Positions 25,643-33,999 of a stretch of DNA of 64,000 nt are shown here, in pieces. How positions within the stretch are numbered: position 1 is the first letter of the stretch; every line of letters begins with the position of its first letter. Made by a program: the position numbers and the translations under genes. Source of the stretch: Gordonia sp. OPL2 (GTDB lineage Bacteria > Actinomycetota > Actinomycetes > Mycobacteriales > Mycobacteriaceae); the NCBI RefSeq assembly GCF_003797825.1, contig NZ_RKME01000008.1:62001-126000 (forward strand). The letters are read 5' to 3'. Under the pieces are notes generated by a model. It did not search any database. It was not told the origin of the DNA and worked only from the letters and a program-made list of their open reading frames with translations.

Positions 25643-26815
25643 TCAGCTGGTCTGCAATGTCCTGCCGCCGGCGATGTTCTCGGCGACCTCGGCCTCCCAG
25701 CTCTGCACGGCGCGTTCGGTGTCGATCTCGAACTCGAAGCGGTTCGTCATCTCCTCGGTGACGTCATCGACGTCGACGTAGAACTGCTCGTACCAGCGAC
25801 GCAGCTGATAGACGGGCCCGTCCTCCTCGGAGAGGAGAGGATTGTCGATGGGCGCCTTGTTCTTCCAGATCTCGATGTCCTGTTCGAACCCGACCTCGAC
25901 GCCGGCGGCGAACTGCGCCGCCATCGCCTCGGCCGCCTCGTCCGACATACCTGCCGGCTTCTTGACCATCGCGCCGTACTGCAGGACGAAGGAGTTCGCC
26001 GATACCGGGTAGTGGCAGTTGATCAGGACGGTTTCGATGGTCATGCCCTGCGCCTCGCTCCACAGGCGGTCGATCATGTACGACGGACCGAAATACGATG
26101 CGTCGGAACGCAGTGTCGAGTTCGGGTCGTCGTAGTTGGTGCCGACCTCGATGTCGTGGCGAGGTGTCGAGCGCATGTACTGGGTGGCGACGTGGCCCTC
26201 GAAGACGTTCTTGAAGTAGCGCGGGAAGGCGTAGTGCACATAGAAGAAGTGCGCCATGTCGACGACGTTGTCGACGATCTCCCGACAATGCGAGCCCTCG
26301 ACGAGCAGCGAGTTCCAGGTCCAGTCCGTCCACTCCGACGACCCGTATCCGTCGATCTCCGGGATGGTGACGTCGTCGGTGGGTCTGCTGCCCTGCGGAT
26401 CATGCCACACGAACAGTTGTCCATTTCGTTCCAATGTCGGCCAGGAACGTGTCTTCGCGAGCGGTGGAACACGTTTGGCGTACGGGATGTCGGTGCATCG
26501 TCCGTTGCCACCCCACCTCCAATCGTGGAACGGGCAGGCGATCGAGTCGCCCTTGACCGTGCCGAGGGCGAGGTTGCCGCCCATGTGCCGGCAGTAGGCG
26601 TCCAAGACGTGCAGGCGACCGGTGCTCTCGGCACGGAAGACCACCAGGGTCGTACCGAACGCCTTCACCTGATGTGGCTTTCCGTCCCGGAACGATGACA
26701 GGAGGCCGAGACAATGCCATCCGCGCGCGAATCGCGTCGGGGCGGCGGCGGCCTCGATCGTCCTGAATTCTTCTGTTCCCGAATGAGTCCGACCATTCGC
26801 GGGGTGAACCGACAT
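25643..26815 (-). CDS. 3-ketosteroid 9alpha-hydroxylase oxygenase, KshA paralogue
   Basis: Rieske oxygenase, 390 residues. [2Fe-2S] ligands Cys75-x-His77 and Cys94-x2-His97 (YCRHMGG, CPFHDW); mononuclear iron ligands His189, His194 (DMAHFFYVH) and probably Asp313 (EQDIEIW). Overall plan matches KshA1 at 34000, including NVFEGHVATQYM and NCHYPVSANSFVLQYG. ATG 26815 is chosen with GGAGG five bases upstream. It heads the operon with hsaA2 and hsaC2 and diverges from an SDR; two 13-bp dyads and no KstR box lie in the gap. KshA paralogues differ in side-chain preference, so this one may favour C21 or other steroids. Confidence 0.9.
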   Translation of the reverse strand: MSVHPANGRTHSGTEEFRTIEAAAAPTRFARGWHCLGLLSSFRDGKPHQVKAFGTTLVVFRAESTGRLHVLDAYCRHMGGNLALGTVKGDSIACPFHDWRWGGNGRCTDIPYAKRVPPLAKTRSWPTLERNGQLFVWHDPQGSRPTDDVTIPEIDGYGSSEWTDWTWNSLLVEGSHCREIVDNVVDMAHFFYVHYAFPRYFKNVFEGHVATQYMRSTPRHDIEVGTNYDDPNSTLRSDASYFGPSYMIDRLWSEAQGMTIETVLINCHYPVSANSFVLQYGAMVKKPAGMSDEAAEAMAAQFAAGVEVGFEQDIEIWKNKAPIDNPLLSEEDGPVYQLRRWYEQFYVDVDDVTEEMTNRFEFEIDTERAVQSWEAEVAENIAGGRTLQTS

Positions 26816-26894
26816 CGAGACCTCCAACTGTTGCGGGCTGTGGTGTGACGGGATCGATGGTCGTCGTCGACGGGTGTCGGCGGATGTGGCGTCT

Positions 26895-26907
26895 CCCGGT
26901 CAGCGGA
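26895..26907. promoter_or_regulatory. 13-bp dyad operator, kshA2 promoter, copy 1
   Basis: CCCGGTCAGCGGA, 11 of 13 to CCCGCTCAGCGGG, in the 192-base gap between kshA2 and the divergent SDR. Confidence 0.6.
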
Positions 26908-26923
26908 CCGCGATCTCGGAACT

Positions 26924-26936
26924 CCCGCTCAGTGGT
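26924..26936. promoter_or_regulatory. 13-bp dyad operator, kshA2 promoter, copy 2
   Basis: CCCGCTCAGTGGT, 11 of 13, starting 29 bases after copy 1. The two copies also form a direct repeat CTCCCGSTCAG. Confidence 0.55.
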
Positions 26937-27007
26937 TGGTGAAGCGCCGGCGTCCGGCATCCGGTGATGAGATGCTCAGGTCGATCAGAAGATGAGGAGC
27001 TGTCGAG

Positions 27008-27784
27008 ATGCAACGATTTGCGGGGCGACGCGCCCTGGTCAGCGGAGCGGGTTCGGGTATCGGGCAGGCCACCGTGCTACGTCTGCTCGCCGAAGGGGCG
27101 ACGGTGGTCGGTGCCGACGTCAGCGAGGCCGGCCTGGCCGACACCGCCGAGAAGGCCGGTGCGTCGACATCGTTGCGGACAGTCGTCGTCGACGTCGGCG
27201 ACGAGGCGTCGGTACGCGCCGCCGTGGCGTGGGCGGTGGATGCCCTCGGCGGGTTGGACGTGCTGGTGAACGCGGCCGGCATTCTCCGGTCGGCGCACGC
27301 CCACGAGACCTCGCTGGCGGACTTCGAGACCGTCATCCGGGTCAACCTCACGGGCACGTTTCTGATGATCCGGGAGTCCATCCCGGCACTGCTGCTGGGT
27401 AGGGCACCCGCCGTCGTCAATTTCAGCTCGACGTCTGCGGCGTTCGCACACCCGTACATGAGTGCGTACGCCGCGAGCAAGGGCGGCATCCAGGCGATGA
27501 CCCACGCGCTGGCTGCGGAGTACGGCAGGGCGGGTGTCCGGTTCACCGCCGTGCAGCCGGGCTCGATCGCCTCGGGCATGACCGACGGCTCCGGGGTCAG
27601 CCGGCAGAGCGTGGGGCCGGGCCTACCCGACGATGCGGACTTCTCGCTGTTCCCCGCCCCACTCCTCGGCCAGGGATTCGCCGGACCCGAGACAGTCGCC
27701 GGCGTCGTCGCGATGCTGGCGAGTGAGGACGCGGCCTTCATCACCGGGACCGAGATACGCGTCGACGGCGGTTCGCACGCGTGA
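27008..27784 (+). CDS. SDR family oxidoreductase
   Basis: 258-residue short-chain dehydrogenase with SGAGSGIGQATVLRLLAEGA, NAAGILRS, the catalytic Ser in NFSSTSAAFAHP and YAASKGG, then FTAVQPGSIASGM and the C-terminal VDGGSHA. ATG follows AGGAGC. It is divergent from kshA2, shares its operator region and lies upstream of hsaE, but KstR boxes intervene, so it probably belongs to the second regulon. A hydroxysteroid dehydrogenase (for example 17beta or 3beta) would fit; not shown by sequence. Confidence 0.82.
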   Translation: MQRFAGRRALVSGAGSGIGQATVLRLLAEGATVVGADVSEAGLADTAEKAGASTSLRTVVVDVGDEASVRAAVAWAVDALGGLDVLVNAAGILRSAHAHETSLADFETVIRVNLTGTFLMIRESIPALLLGRAPAVVNFSSTSAAFAHPYMSAYAASKGGIQAMTHALAAEYGRAGVRFTAVQPGSIASGMTDGSGVSRQSVGPGLPDDADFSLFPAPLLGQGFAGPETVAGVVAMLASEDAAFITGTEIRVDGGSHA

Positions 27785-27820
27785 ATGACACCGTGTCGTC
27801 GATCGGGCATGTTGCCGAAC

Positions 27821-27834
27821 TGCAACATGTTCTA
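27821..27834. promoter_or_regulatory. KstR-type operator upstream of hsaE, perfect
   Basis: TGCAACATGTTCTA fits TnnAACnnGTTnnA at every fixed position, 38-51 bases before the hsaE start. Confidence 0.8.
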
Positions 27835-27837
27835 AAC

Positions 27838-27851
27838 TAGAACACGTTCAC
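27838..27851. promoter_or_regulatory. KstR-type operator upstream of hsaE, second
   Basis: TAGAACACGTTCAC fits the consensus except the last base; centre-to-centre spacing to the first box is 17 bases. Confidence 0.6.
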
Positions 27852-27871
27852 TCGATGGGATTGGGGAGAAA

Positions 27872-28660
27872 ATGGCGGTCGATCAGGCAATTCGCGAGCA
27901 GATCGCGGCTGATCTGTGGAACGCGGAGCAGACCGCGGTGGCGATCGACCGGCCGACGGATGCGCACCCGGGCCTCGACGTCGTCGATGCCTACGAGATC
28001 CAGCTGATCAACATCCGCAAGCGTCTCGAGGCCGGGGCGACGGTGGCCGGGCACAAGGTGGGGCTGGCTTCCGAGGCCATGCAGAAGATGATGAATGTCG
28101 ACGAGCCCGATTACGGCCATCTTCTCGACGAGATGCAGTACTTCGAGGGGACGCCCATCGATCGGTCGAGCCTGTGCTTCCCGCGGGTGGAGGTCGAGGT
28201 GGGGTTCATCCTCGGCAAGGACCTGCCGGGTGCGGGCTGCACCAACGACGATGTCATCGACGCGGTGGAATGGGTCGTGCCGTCGATCGAGCTGATCGAT
28301 TCGCGCATCACCGACTGGAAGATCACGCTGTGCGACACGATCGCCGACAACGCGTCGTCGTGCGGGTGGATTCTGGGGGAACAGCGTGTCCCGATCAGCG
28401 AGATCGACACCGGGGACATCGACGCGGTGTTGCACCGTAATGGGGAGATCGTCGCGAAGGGCAACTCGTCGGCGGTGCTGGGTCATCCACTGAATGCGGT
28501 GTCGTGGCTGGCGCGCAAGGTCGAGGGTTTCGGGGTACGTCTGCGCAAGGGTGACGTGATCCTGCCGGGCACGGCGACCCGCGCCATCGACATCAGCTCC
28601 GGAGACCATTTCGTGGCCGAGTTCGCAGGCCTCGGTTCGGTCACTCTCGACTTCGACTAG
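27872..28660 (+). CDS. hsaE: 2-hydroxypenta-2,4-dienoate hydratase
   Basis: 262-residue fumarylacetoacetase-related hydratase of the MhpD/DmpE type, adding water to 2-hydroxyhexa-2,4-dienoate released from rings A/B. AGHKVGLASEAMQKMMNVDEPDYG, PRVEVEVGFILGKDLPG, and VEWVVPSIELIDSRI give the metal-binding glutamates and family pattern. ATG has GGGGAG upstream. First gene of hsaE-hsaG-hsaF under two KstR-type boxes, with a REP element between it and hsaG. Confidence 0.92.
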   Translation: MAVDQAIREQIAADLWNAEQTAVAIDRPTDAHPGLDVVDAYEIQLINIRKRLEAGATVAGHKVGLASEAMQKMMNVDEPDYGHLLDEMQYFEGTPIDRSSLCFPRVEVEVGFILGKDLPGAGCTNDDVIDAVEWVVPSIELIDSRITDWKITLCDTIADNASSCGWILGEQRVPISEIDTGDIDAVLHRNGEIVAKGNSSAVLGHPLNAVSWLARKVEGFGVRLRKGDVILPGTATRAIDISSGDHFVAEFAGLGSVTLDFD

Positions 28661-28673
28661 CAGATTTTCGGTC

Positions 28674-28761
28674 CCTGAGGAGCGAGCGTGCGAGCGTCAC
28701 GAAGGGATGCGCAGGGGCGGTCCTTCGTGACGGCCCTCCGCAAGCTCCGGGCCTCCTCAGG
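28674..28761. repeat. REP/BIME-like palindrome between hsaE and hsaG
   Basis: Arms CCTGAGGAGCGAGCG...CACGAAGG and CCTTCGTGACGG...GCCTCCTCAGG face each other around about 16 bases. Same family as 3797-3854 and 36712-36790. Being inside the operon it may tune mRNA stability or reduce read-through. Confidence 0.7.
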
Positions 28762-28793
28762 AGCCGGACGTAACCAACGAGAGGAGTTGTTAC

Positions 28794-29699
28794 ATGGCAG
28801 CCAAGCTGACCGCAGCGATCATCGGGTCGGGCAACATCGGCACCGACCTGATGTACAAGCTGCAACGATCCGAGGTCATCGAACCCCGCTGGATGGTCGG
28901 CATCGACGCCGACTCGGAGGGCATGAAGCGTGCCGCCGACCACGGGCTCATCACGATGAGCGGTGGCGCGGACGAGTTGCTCGGTTCGTCCGACAAACCG
29001 GACCTGATCTTCGAGGCGACCTCGGCCTATGTGCATCGTGAGTACGCACCGAAGTACGAGGCAGCCGGGATCACCGCTGTCGATCTCACTCCCGCGGCCG
29101 TCGGGCCCGCAGTGGTCCCGCCGGCCAACCTGCGTGAGCACCTCGACGCACCGAACACCAACATGATCACCTGCGGTGGACAGGCCACCATCCCGATGGT
29201 GCACGCGGTGTCCTCGGTGGTGCCGGTGCCCTACGCCGAGATCGTCGCATCGGTGGCGTCGGTGTCGGCAGGGCCGGGGACCCGTGCCAACATCGACGAG
29301 TTCACCAAGACCACGTCGAAGGGTATCGAGACCATCGGCGGTGCCGTGCGCGGCAAGGCGATCATCATCCTGAATCCGGCCGACCCGCCGATGATCATGC
29401 GCGACACCATCTTCTGCGCGATTCCCGAGGATGCCGACACGGATGCCATCGCGGAGTCGATCCACAAGCGCGAGAAAGAGATCCAGTCGTACGTGCCGGG
29501 TTATCGGCTGCTGCAGGATCCGCAGTTCGACCCGCCCTCGGCGATCAACGGCGGCCACGCCCGCGTCTCGATCTTCGTCGAGGTGGAGGGTGCCGGCGAC
29601 TTCTTGCCGCCGTACTCGGGCAACCTCGACATCATGACCGCCGCCGCCACCAAGGTGGGCGAAGAAATCGCGAAGACCAAGTTGGGAGCATCGGCATGA
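28794..29699 (+). CDS. hsaG: Acetaldehyde/propionaldehyde dehydrogenase (acylating)
   Basis: 301 residues; converts the aldehyde channelled from HsaF to acyl-CoA with NAD and CoA. N-terminal Rossmann motif [13 protein letters not shown], and the catalytic cysteine in [16 protein letters not shown] (about residue 124), typical of DmpF. It ends in an ATGA overlap with hsaF; the two form a known aldolase-dehydrogenase complex. ATG follows GAGAGGAG after the REP element. Confidence 0.94.
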   Translation: MAAKLTAAIIGSGNIGTDLMYKLQRSEVIEPRWMVGIDADSEGMKRAADHGLITMSGGADELLGSSDKPDLIFEATSAYVHREYAPKYEAAGITAVDLTPAAVGPAVVPPANLREHLDAPNTNMITCGGQATIPMVHAVSSVVPVPYAEIVASVASVSAGPGTRANIDEFTKTTSKGIETIGGAVRGKAIIILNPADPPMIMRDTIFCAIPEDADTDAIAESIHKREKEIQSYVPGYRLLQDPQFDPPSAINGGHARVSIFVEVEGAGDFLPPYSGNLDIMTAAATKVGEEIAKTKLGASA

Positions 29700-30772
29700 C
29701 AACCGCCACCCCGGATCTGATGGCCAACGCCCGCAAGTACTCCGACACCCTCGACATCCGTATCACCGACTCCTCGTTGCGCGACGGCAGTCATCACAAG
29801 CGGCACCAGTTCACCGAGCAGGAGGTGCGCGACATCGTCGGCGCGCTCGATGCGTCGGGTGTGCCGGTGATCGAGGTGACCCACGGTGACGGGCTGGGCG
29901 GATCGTCGTTCAACTACGGCTTCTCCAAAACCCCGGAGCAGCAACTGATCAAGGCCGCGGCGGAGACGGCGAAGCAGGCCAAGATCGCGTTCCTGATGCT
30001 CCCCGGGCTCGGCACCAAGGACGACATCCGTGCCGCGCAGGACAACGGTGGACAGATCTGCCGGATCGCCACGCACTGCACCGAGGCCGACGTCTCCATT
30101 CAGCATTTCGGTCTTGCCCGTGATCTGGGGCTGGAAACCGTCGGGTTCCTCATGATGAGCCATTCCCAGCCACCGGAGAAGTTGGCCGAACAGGCCCGCA
30201 TCATGGCCGACGCCGGGTGTCAGTGTGTGTATGTGGTGGACTCCGCGGGGGCCCTCGTCCTGGAGGACGTGACCTATCGGGTGCAGGCGCTGCGCGCCGA
30301 ACTGGGCGACGACGCGCAGATCGGTTTCCACGGACACGAGAACCTCGACATCGCGGTGGCCAACTCCATCAACGCGATTCGTGCCGGAGCGCAGCAGATC
30401 GACGGCTCCATCCGTCGCTTCGGTGCCGGCGCCGGTAACACGCCCACCGAGGCGTTCGTCGGGGTCTGCGACAAGCTCGGCATCACCACCGGTGTCGACT
30501 TCATGAAGATCGCCGACGCCGCACAGGATGTCGTGCGCCCCGCCATGCCGTCCGAGTGCCTGGTCGACCGGTCGGCGATGATGATGGGCTACGCGGGCTG
30601 CTACAGCTCATTCCTCAAGCACGCCGAGGGCCACGCCGAGCGTTACAACGTCTCGGCCGCCGAGATCCTCATCGAGGCCGGCAATCGGAAGTTGGTCGGC
30701 GGTCAAGAAGATCAGCTCATCGACATCGCGCTGGAACTGCGCAAGAAGCAGGACGCCAACGCCGGCGTCTGA
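29696..30772 (+). CDS. hsaF: 4-hydroxy-2-oxovalerate-type aldolase
   Basis: 358-residue DmpG/HMGL-like TIM-barrel aldolase that splits 4-hydroxy-2-oxoacids to pyruvate and an aldehyde. [14 protein letters not shown] gives the metal-binding Asp and catalytic Arg/His; VVDSAGAL and [15 protein letters not shown] give further metal ligands; the C-terminal communication domain reaches KKQD. Its start overlaps the hsaG stop by four bases. The operon ends at a long nested palindrome. Confidence 0.94.
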   Translation: MTTATPDLMANARKYSDTLDIRITDSSLRDGSHHKRHQFTEQEVRDIVGALDASGVPVIEVTHGDGLGGSSFNYGFSKTPEQQLIKAAAETAKQAKIAFLMLPGLGTKDDIRAAQDNGGQICRIATHCTEADVSIQHFGLARDLGLETVGFLMMSHSQPPEKLAEQARIMADAGCQCVYVVDSAGALVLEDVTYRVQALRAELGDDAQIGFHGHENLDIAVANSINAIRAGAQQIDGSIRRFGAGAGNTPTEAFVGVCDKLGITTGVDFMKIADAAQDVVRPAMPSECLVDRSAMMMGYAGCYSSFLKHAEGHAERYNVSAAEILIEAGNRKLVGGQEDQLIDIALELRKKQDANAGV

Positions 30773-30802
30773 CAAGCACCTCATCTCGACGCGACCGGTT
30801 TT

Positions 30803-30875
30803 CGCATGAAAGTCACCGCAGGGCTCGGACAGGTGGACTATCCACTCGACCCATGGCTGCGGTGACTTTCATGCG
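30803..30875. repeat. Nested palindrome at convergent junction, copy A
   Basis: Perfect 19-bp arms (30803-30821, 30857-30875; outer arm contains GCATGAAAGTCACCGCAG) enclose a 35-base loop with its own hairpin GTGGA-CTA-TCCAC. It lies between convergent hsaF and the VOC gene and can act as a terminator in both directions. Related elements are at 44785 and 61174. Confidence 0.75.
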
Positions 30876-30884
30876 TCCCGCTGT

Positions 30885-31685
30885 CTACATCCCGGCCGGC
30901 GGATGCCCCAGGCAGATCAGCGCACCGTTGGGATCCTTGATGGCCGCGAGCGTGCCGTAGGGCGTCACCTCGCCGGCCATCACGATCTCGGCGCCGAGCG
31001 ACTCGGACTGCTTCACCGTGGCCGCGACGTCGTCGACGGTGATGTACACCTGCCAGAACGACGGGACCTCGGGCGGAAAGACCTTGACCGCATCCATGAT
31101 CCCGGAGTACGAGCTCTCGCCGACGAAGATCTGCCCGTAGAAGTCCGGTCCGACGGCATCCGGATCGCCTCCGGTACCGACCTCCTCGATCCGCGCGCCG
31201 ATGACGTCGGTGTAGAACTCGATGGACTTCTTGTAGTCCTTGCTCTGGCACTCGAACCAGTACGGGGTGCCGTGATCGCCCCATTCGGTGAACCCGACGT
31301 GGCTGCCGGGCTGCCAGAAACCGATGACCGCGCCGGCCGTATCGGTCACCACCATCATCGACCCCATGTCGCCGATCGGCATCGGCGGCACCATCGTCGA
31401 TCCGCCGGCGGCCTCGGCCGCCTTCATGGTCGCGTCGGCGTCGGCGGTGTGCAGGTACACCGACCAGATGTTGGGCGGGCCACCCGCCTCCTCCCAGTAC
31501 GGACTCAGTCCCGCGACGCGTTTCCCGTTCTTGGTGAAGTTCTGATAGCCACCGAACTCCTCCTGGGGCGGACCCTCCACCTCCCAGCCGAAGATCGCGT
31601 TGTAGAACTCCGCGGCCTTGCCCGTGTCGCTGCTCATGAGGTCGAACCAGATCGGCGCCCCGAGAGGCGCGGAGTAGTCGGACAT
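30885..31685 (-). CDS. Tandem VOC (glyoxalase-like) protein
   Basis: 266 residues in two vicinal-oxygen-chelate halves: the first begins GAPIWFDLMSSDTGKAAEFY and the second GTPYWFECQSKDYKKSIEFY, each ending in a phrase such as AVIGFWQPG or NGALICLGHP. Such proteins appear as putative hydroxylase or fosfomycin/antibiotic-binding relatives; no reaction can be assigned. The extradiol dioxygenase pattern of HsaC is absent. ATG follows AAAGGA. It faces hsaF across a bidirectional terminator. Confidence 0.82.
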   Translation of the reverse strand: MSDYSAPLGAPIWFDLMSSDTGKAAEFYNAIFGWEVEGPPQEEFGGYQNFTKNGKRVAGLSPYWEEAGGPPNIWSVYLHTADADATMKAAEAAGGSTMVPPMPIGDMGSMMVVTDTAGAVIGFWQPGSHVGFTEWGDHGTPYWFECQSKDYKKSIEFYTDVIGARIEEVGTGGDPDAVGPDFYGQIFVGESSYSGIMDAVKVFPPEVPSFWQVYITVDDVAATVKQSESLGAEIVMAGEVTPYGTLAAIKDPNGALICLGHPPAGM

Positions 31686-31855
31686 GACGGATCCTTTCGA
31701 GAGGGTGTCGATTCATAGCGGCTGACATCCAGCGTGCGCAAAACTCATCGCCCGTGTCGCCGATTCGTCTGTTCGTCATCAGTTCGTCGTCGATGAGTTC
31801 CGACGACGAACCCGGTCACACCTGTTGACGACCACCGCCGACGACAGGAACCGCC

Positions 31856-32449
31856 ATGTACACAGCCCAGATGCAGGCCGCCGCCGAGGAGATGGTGAGG
31901 CTCGCCGCCAAGGTCCCCGACGAGTCCCTCGAACGGCCGACCCCATGCGCCGACATGGATCTGGCCGCGCTGCTCGGCCACGTCGTGGGTCTGTGTACTG
32001 CTTTCGCGGCGGCGGGCCGCAAGGAGTTCGGCCCGCTGACCTCCACTCCGCCGGACCCGAGTGCATCCGAACTGCCCGGCGACTGGCACGAGCAGCTCAC
32101 GATCAACCTGCGTGACCTCGTGCAGAGCTGGCACAGCCCGGGGGCCTGGGAGGGCATGACGCAGGCCGGTGGCGTCGACGCGCCGGCCGAGATCATGGGG
32201 ACCATCGCATTGAGTGAACTGGTGTTGCACGGCTGGGATGTCGCACGCGCCATCGGCGTCGACTACGGGGCCGACGACAGTGTGCTGGCGCCGGTCTTCG
32301 ATCTCCATCACCCGCCCCAACCGCAGAGCGAACGCGAGGGCATGTTCGGTCCGGTCGTGGAGGTGCCCGACGACGCACCTCTCCTGGATCGGCTCGTCGG
32401 ACTCTGTGGCCGGGAGCCCTTCTGGCCCCATGGCACCCTGGAGGGGTGA
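31856..32449 (+). CDS. TIGR03086-type DinB-fold metal-binding protein
   Basis: 197 residues: a helical bundle of the mycothiol-dependent maleylpyruvate isomerase/DinB fold. TPCADMDLAALLGHVVGLC carries the first His, and SELVLHGWDVARAIG the second metal-binding region, as in the actinobacterial TIGR03086 group. The chemistry is unknown. ATG follows AGGAA. It overlaps the next gene by four bases (GTGA). Confidence 0.82.
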   Translation: MYTAQMQAAAEEMVRLAAKVPDESLERPTPCADMDLAALLGHVVGLCTAFAAAGRKEFGPLTSTPPDPSASELPGDWHEQLTINLRDLVQSWHSPGAWEGMTQAGGVDAPAEIMGTIALSELVLHGWDVARAIGVDYGADDSVLAPVFDLHHPPQPQSEREGMFGPVVEVPDDAPLLDRLVGLCGREPFWPHGTLEG

Positions 32450-33036
32450 GGAACCCGACCGCTCCCGCCGACCGGGTGGGCCCGACATCTCGCATCGACC
32501 CGGTCCGGCGCATCCTGTGGCCCGCCTCGTTCATCGGGGGCCTGCTGCTCGTCGCGTTCGGCCTCGCCCCATGGGGAGTGTCCGATCAGGGTGTCCGGCC
32601 GAAAGTCAGTGGCGTGGGCCGTGTCTCGGTGCCCGGCGCCGGCCCCGAGGATGTGGCGTTCCTGGAGAACCACACGCAGCGGCCGGCCCTCGTCGTGATC
32701 GTGCTCGCGGTTGTCATCGTGCTCGCGGCCGTCGTCGGGTGGTGGCGGCAGCCGGTCTTCTGGCCGGCCACCGTTGCGGTGGCCGTCGGCTCGGCGGCGG
32801 TGACGGTGTGGACCGCGATCGTGTTGACCGCGCCCGACGAGCACCTGTTCGACGACAACGTGCTCGGGGCGCTCGACGCGCCGTCGACGATCCTGATGCC
32901 CGGCTACGGACTGATCGGGGCGCTGGTCGTCGCGGCTGTCGTGCTGATCGGTTCGGTCATCGCGATGGTCATGCGTCTGGGCGTACGCGGCCTGCCCGTG
33001 CCGTCAGCCGAACCGCCGGATCGTCTTGATGTGTGA
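32446..33036 (+). CDS. Predicted membrane protein, four spans
   Basis: 196 residues with hydrophobic segments near 23-45, 85-105, 112-135 and 160-185 and a loop with PGAGPEDVAFLENHTQRP. No family recognised. The GTG start overlaps the stop of the TIGR03086 gene (GTGA), so they are probably one transcript. Its 3' end overlaps the convergent NlpC/P60 gene by 33 bases. Confidence 0.7.
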   Translation: MRNPTAPADRVGPTSRIDPVRRILWPASFIGGLLLVAFGLAPWGVSDQGVRPKVSGVGRVSVPGAGPEDVAFLENHTQRPALVVIVLAVVIVLAAVVGWWRQPVFWPATVAVAVGSAAVTVWTAIVLTAPDEHLFDDNVLGALDAPSTILMPGYGLIGALVVAAVVLIGSVIAMVMRLGVRGLPVPSAEPPDRLDV

Positions 33037-33507
33037 CCAATGGTTCAGTGGGGTGAACCCGATCGGCACACCGTTCGGGCCATACGCATTGAACACCTGA
33101 CCGAAACCGGCGTAGATGCCGACGTGGCTCGCGTCCCGGTAGAAGACGATGATGTCGCCGGGCGCCAGCGCCGACAGCGGGATCGCATGCCCGACCTTCG
33201 CCTGTTGCTGGCTCGTGCGGGGCAGCCGGATACCCGCGGTCGAGAAGGCCCACTGGATCAGCCCCGAGCAGTCCCATGCCCAGGGGCCGGTCCCGCCCCA
33301 TTGGTATGGCCGGCCGACCTGCGTCATCGCCGCCGTCAGGGCTTGCATTCCCGCCGGGCTGGGGACGGGTAGGTAGATCTCGACCGAACCCGACGACCCG
33401 GACGACCCGGTGTCGGCGAACACGGGTCCGGTCGCAGTGAACGAGACGCCCGCGGCCACGCACGCGGTGCAGAGAACGCCGACCGCGCGGCGCCGGAGAC
33501 TGACCAT
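33004..33507 (-). CDS. Secreted NlpC/P60 peptidoglycan hydrolase
   Basis: 167 residues. Signal peptide VSLRRRAVGVLCTACVAAGVSFTATGPVFA with a likely cut after FA, then a Ser/Gly linker and one NlpC/P60 domain. The catalytic Cys is in WAWDCSGLIQWAFS and the His in DASHVGIYAG. This cuts stem peptides in the cell wall, as RipA/RipD-like proteins do. ATG 33507 is taken; a GTG two codons before is in frame. Its 3' end overlaps the gene for the membrane protein on the other strand. Confidence 0.88.
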   Translation of the reverse strand: MVSLRRRAVGVLCTACVAAGVSFTATGPVFADTGSSGSSGSVEIYLPVPSPAGMQALTAAMTQVGRPYQWGGTGPWAWDCSGLIQWAFSTAGIRLPRTSQQQAKVGHAIPLSALAPGDIIVFYRDASHVGIYAGFGQVFNAYGPNGVPIGFTPLNHWSHIKTIRRFG

Positions 33508-33579
33508 GCCCACCAGGGTGACGGACCGTTCTCCGCTTGTCTCAACCTTTGCTTGAGAGTGGTGAAGATGTTACCGAAG

Positions 33580-33602
33580 TGGTGAACGGGACGTGTTCAC
33601 CA
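33580..33602. terminator. Hairpin over the stop of the small Cys-protein gene
   Basis: TGGTGAAC and GTTCACCA pair around a 7-base loop, covering the stop codon at 33597-33599. Either a terminator of the kshA1 operon or an operator for the NlpC/P60 gene. Confidence 0.5.
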
Positions 33603-33995
33603 GTAACCGTCCGGGTCGGAGTCCGGTGACTCCGCCGGGATGATTCCCTCGGCCACGCCGTGATCGATACTCGCCGACAATCGCGGACAGGTCGGCATCA
33701 TCGCTCCGGGGAGCAGCGCCTTGCCGGAGTCGTCGGCCGGCTCGAGTTCGTTGCACCGCTCGCGCGCGTCGGTCGTCCACTGCACGCTGGTGTGGAACGA
33801 GCTGGTCTTCTTCACCAGCACGCACGCGTGGCACGATCGGCATTCGATCTCGCTCATCCCGCCACGCAGGTAGTGGGCGCGGTCGCGTGCGGTCGCCGCG
33901 CTGACCGCAGCGAGCCGATCGGGGTCACCGTGGAAGTCGGGAGCCTTGGCCCATTCCCCGCCGGTGATCCCGTCGCGTTCGACCGCCCGCGTCAT
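33597..33995 (-). CDS. Small Cys-motif protein next to kshA
   Basis: 132 residues. A 46-residue N-terminal extension is followed by MSEIECRSCHACVLVKK, SFHTSVQW and PTCPRLSASI. Cys52, Cys55, Cys81 and Cys103 correspond to Cys6, Cys9, Cys35 and Cys54 of the protein at 14173. ATG 33995 has GGAGG nine bases upstream and lies four bases after the kshA1 stop. In M. tuberculosis an uncharacterised gene (Rv3527) also follows kshA, as I recall; whether it is the same family needs alignment. Role proposed: metal-binding helper or electron carrier for the steroid enzymes. Confidence 0.78.
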   Translation of the reverse strand: MTRAVERDGITGGEWAKAPDFHGDPDRLAAVSAATARDRAHYLRGGMSEIECRSCHACVLVKKTSSFHTSVQWTTDARERCNELEPADDSGKALLPGAMMPTCPRLSASIDHGVAEGIIPAESPDSDPDGYW

Positions 33996-33999
33996 GAGA

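Noticed and set aside
28674-28761. Reading the hsaE-hsaG palindrome as a terminator that splits the operon.
   Set aside because: hsaG has no promoter-like sequence of its own, and hsaE and hsaG belong to one pathway and strand; a REP-type element that attenuates is likelier.
30885-31685. Tandem VOC protein considered as a third extradiol dioxygenase.
   Set aside because: The His-His-Glu metal positions and surrounding motifs of HsaC are missing, and its length and ends fit non-dioxygenase VOC proteins.
33514-33596. Possible c-di-AMP (ydaO-type) riboswitch before the NlpC/P60 gene.
   Set aside because: The gap is under 85 bases and shows only two simple hairpins, too small for that RNA.
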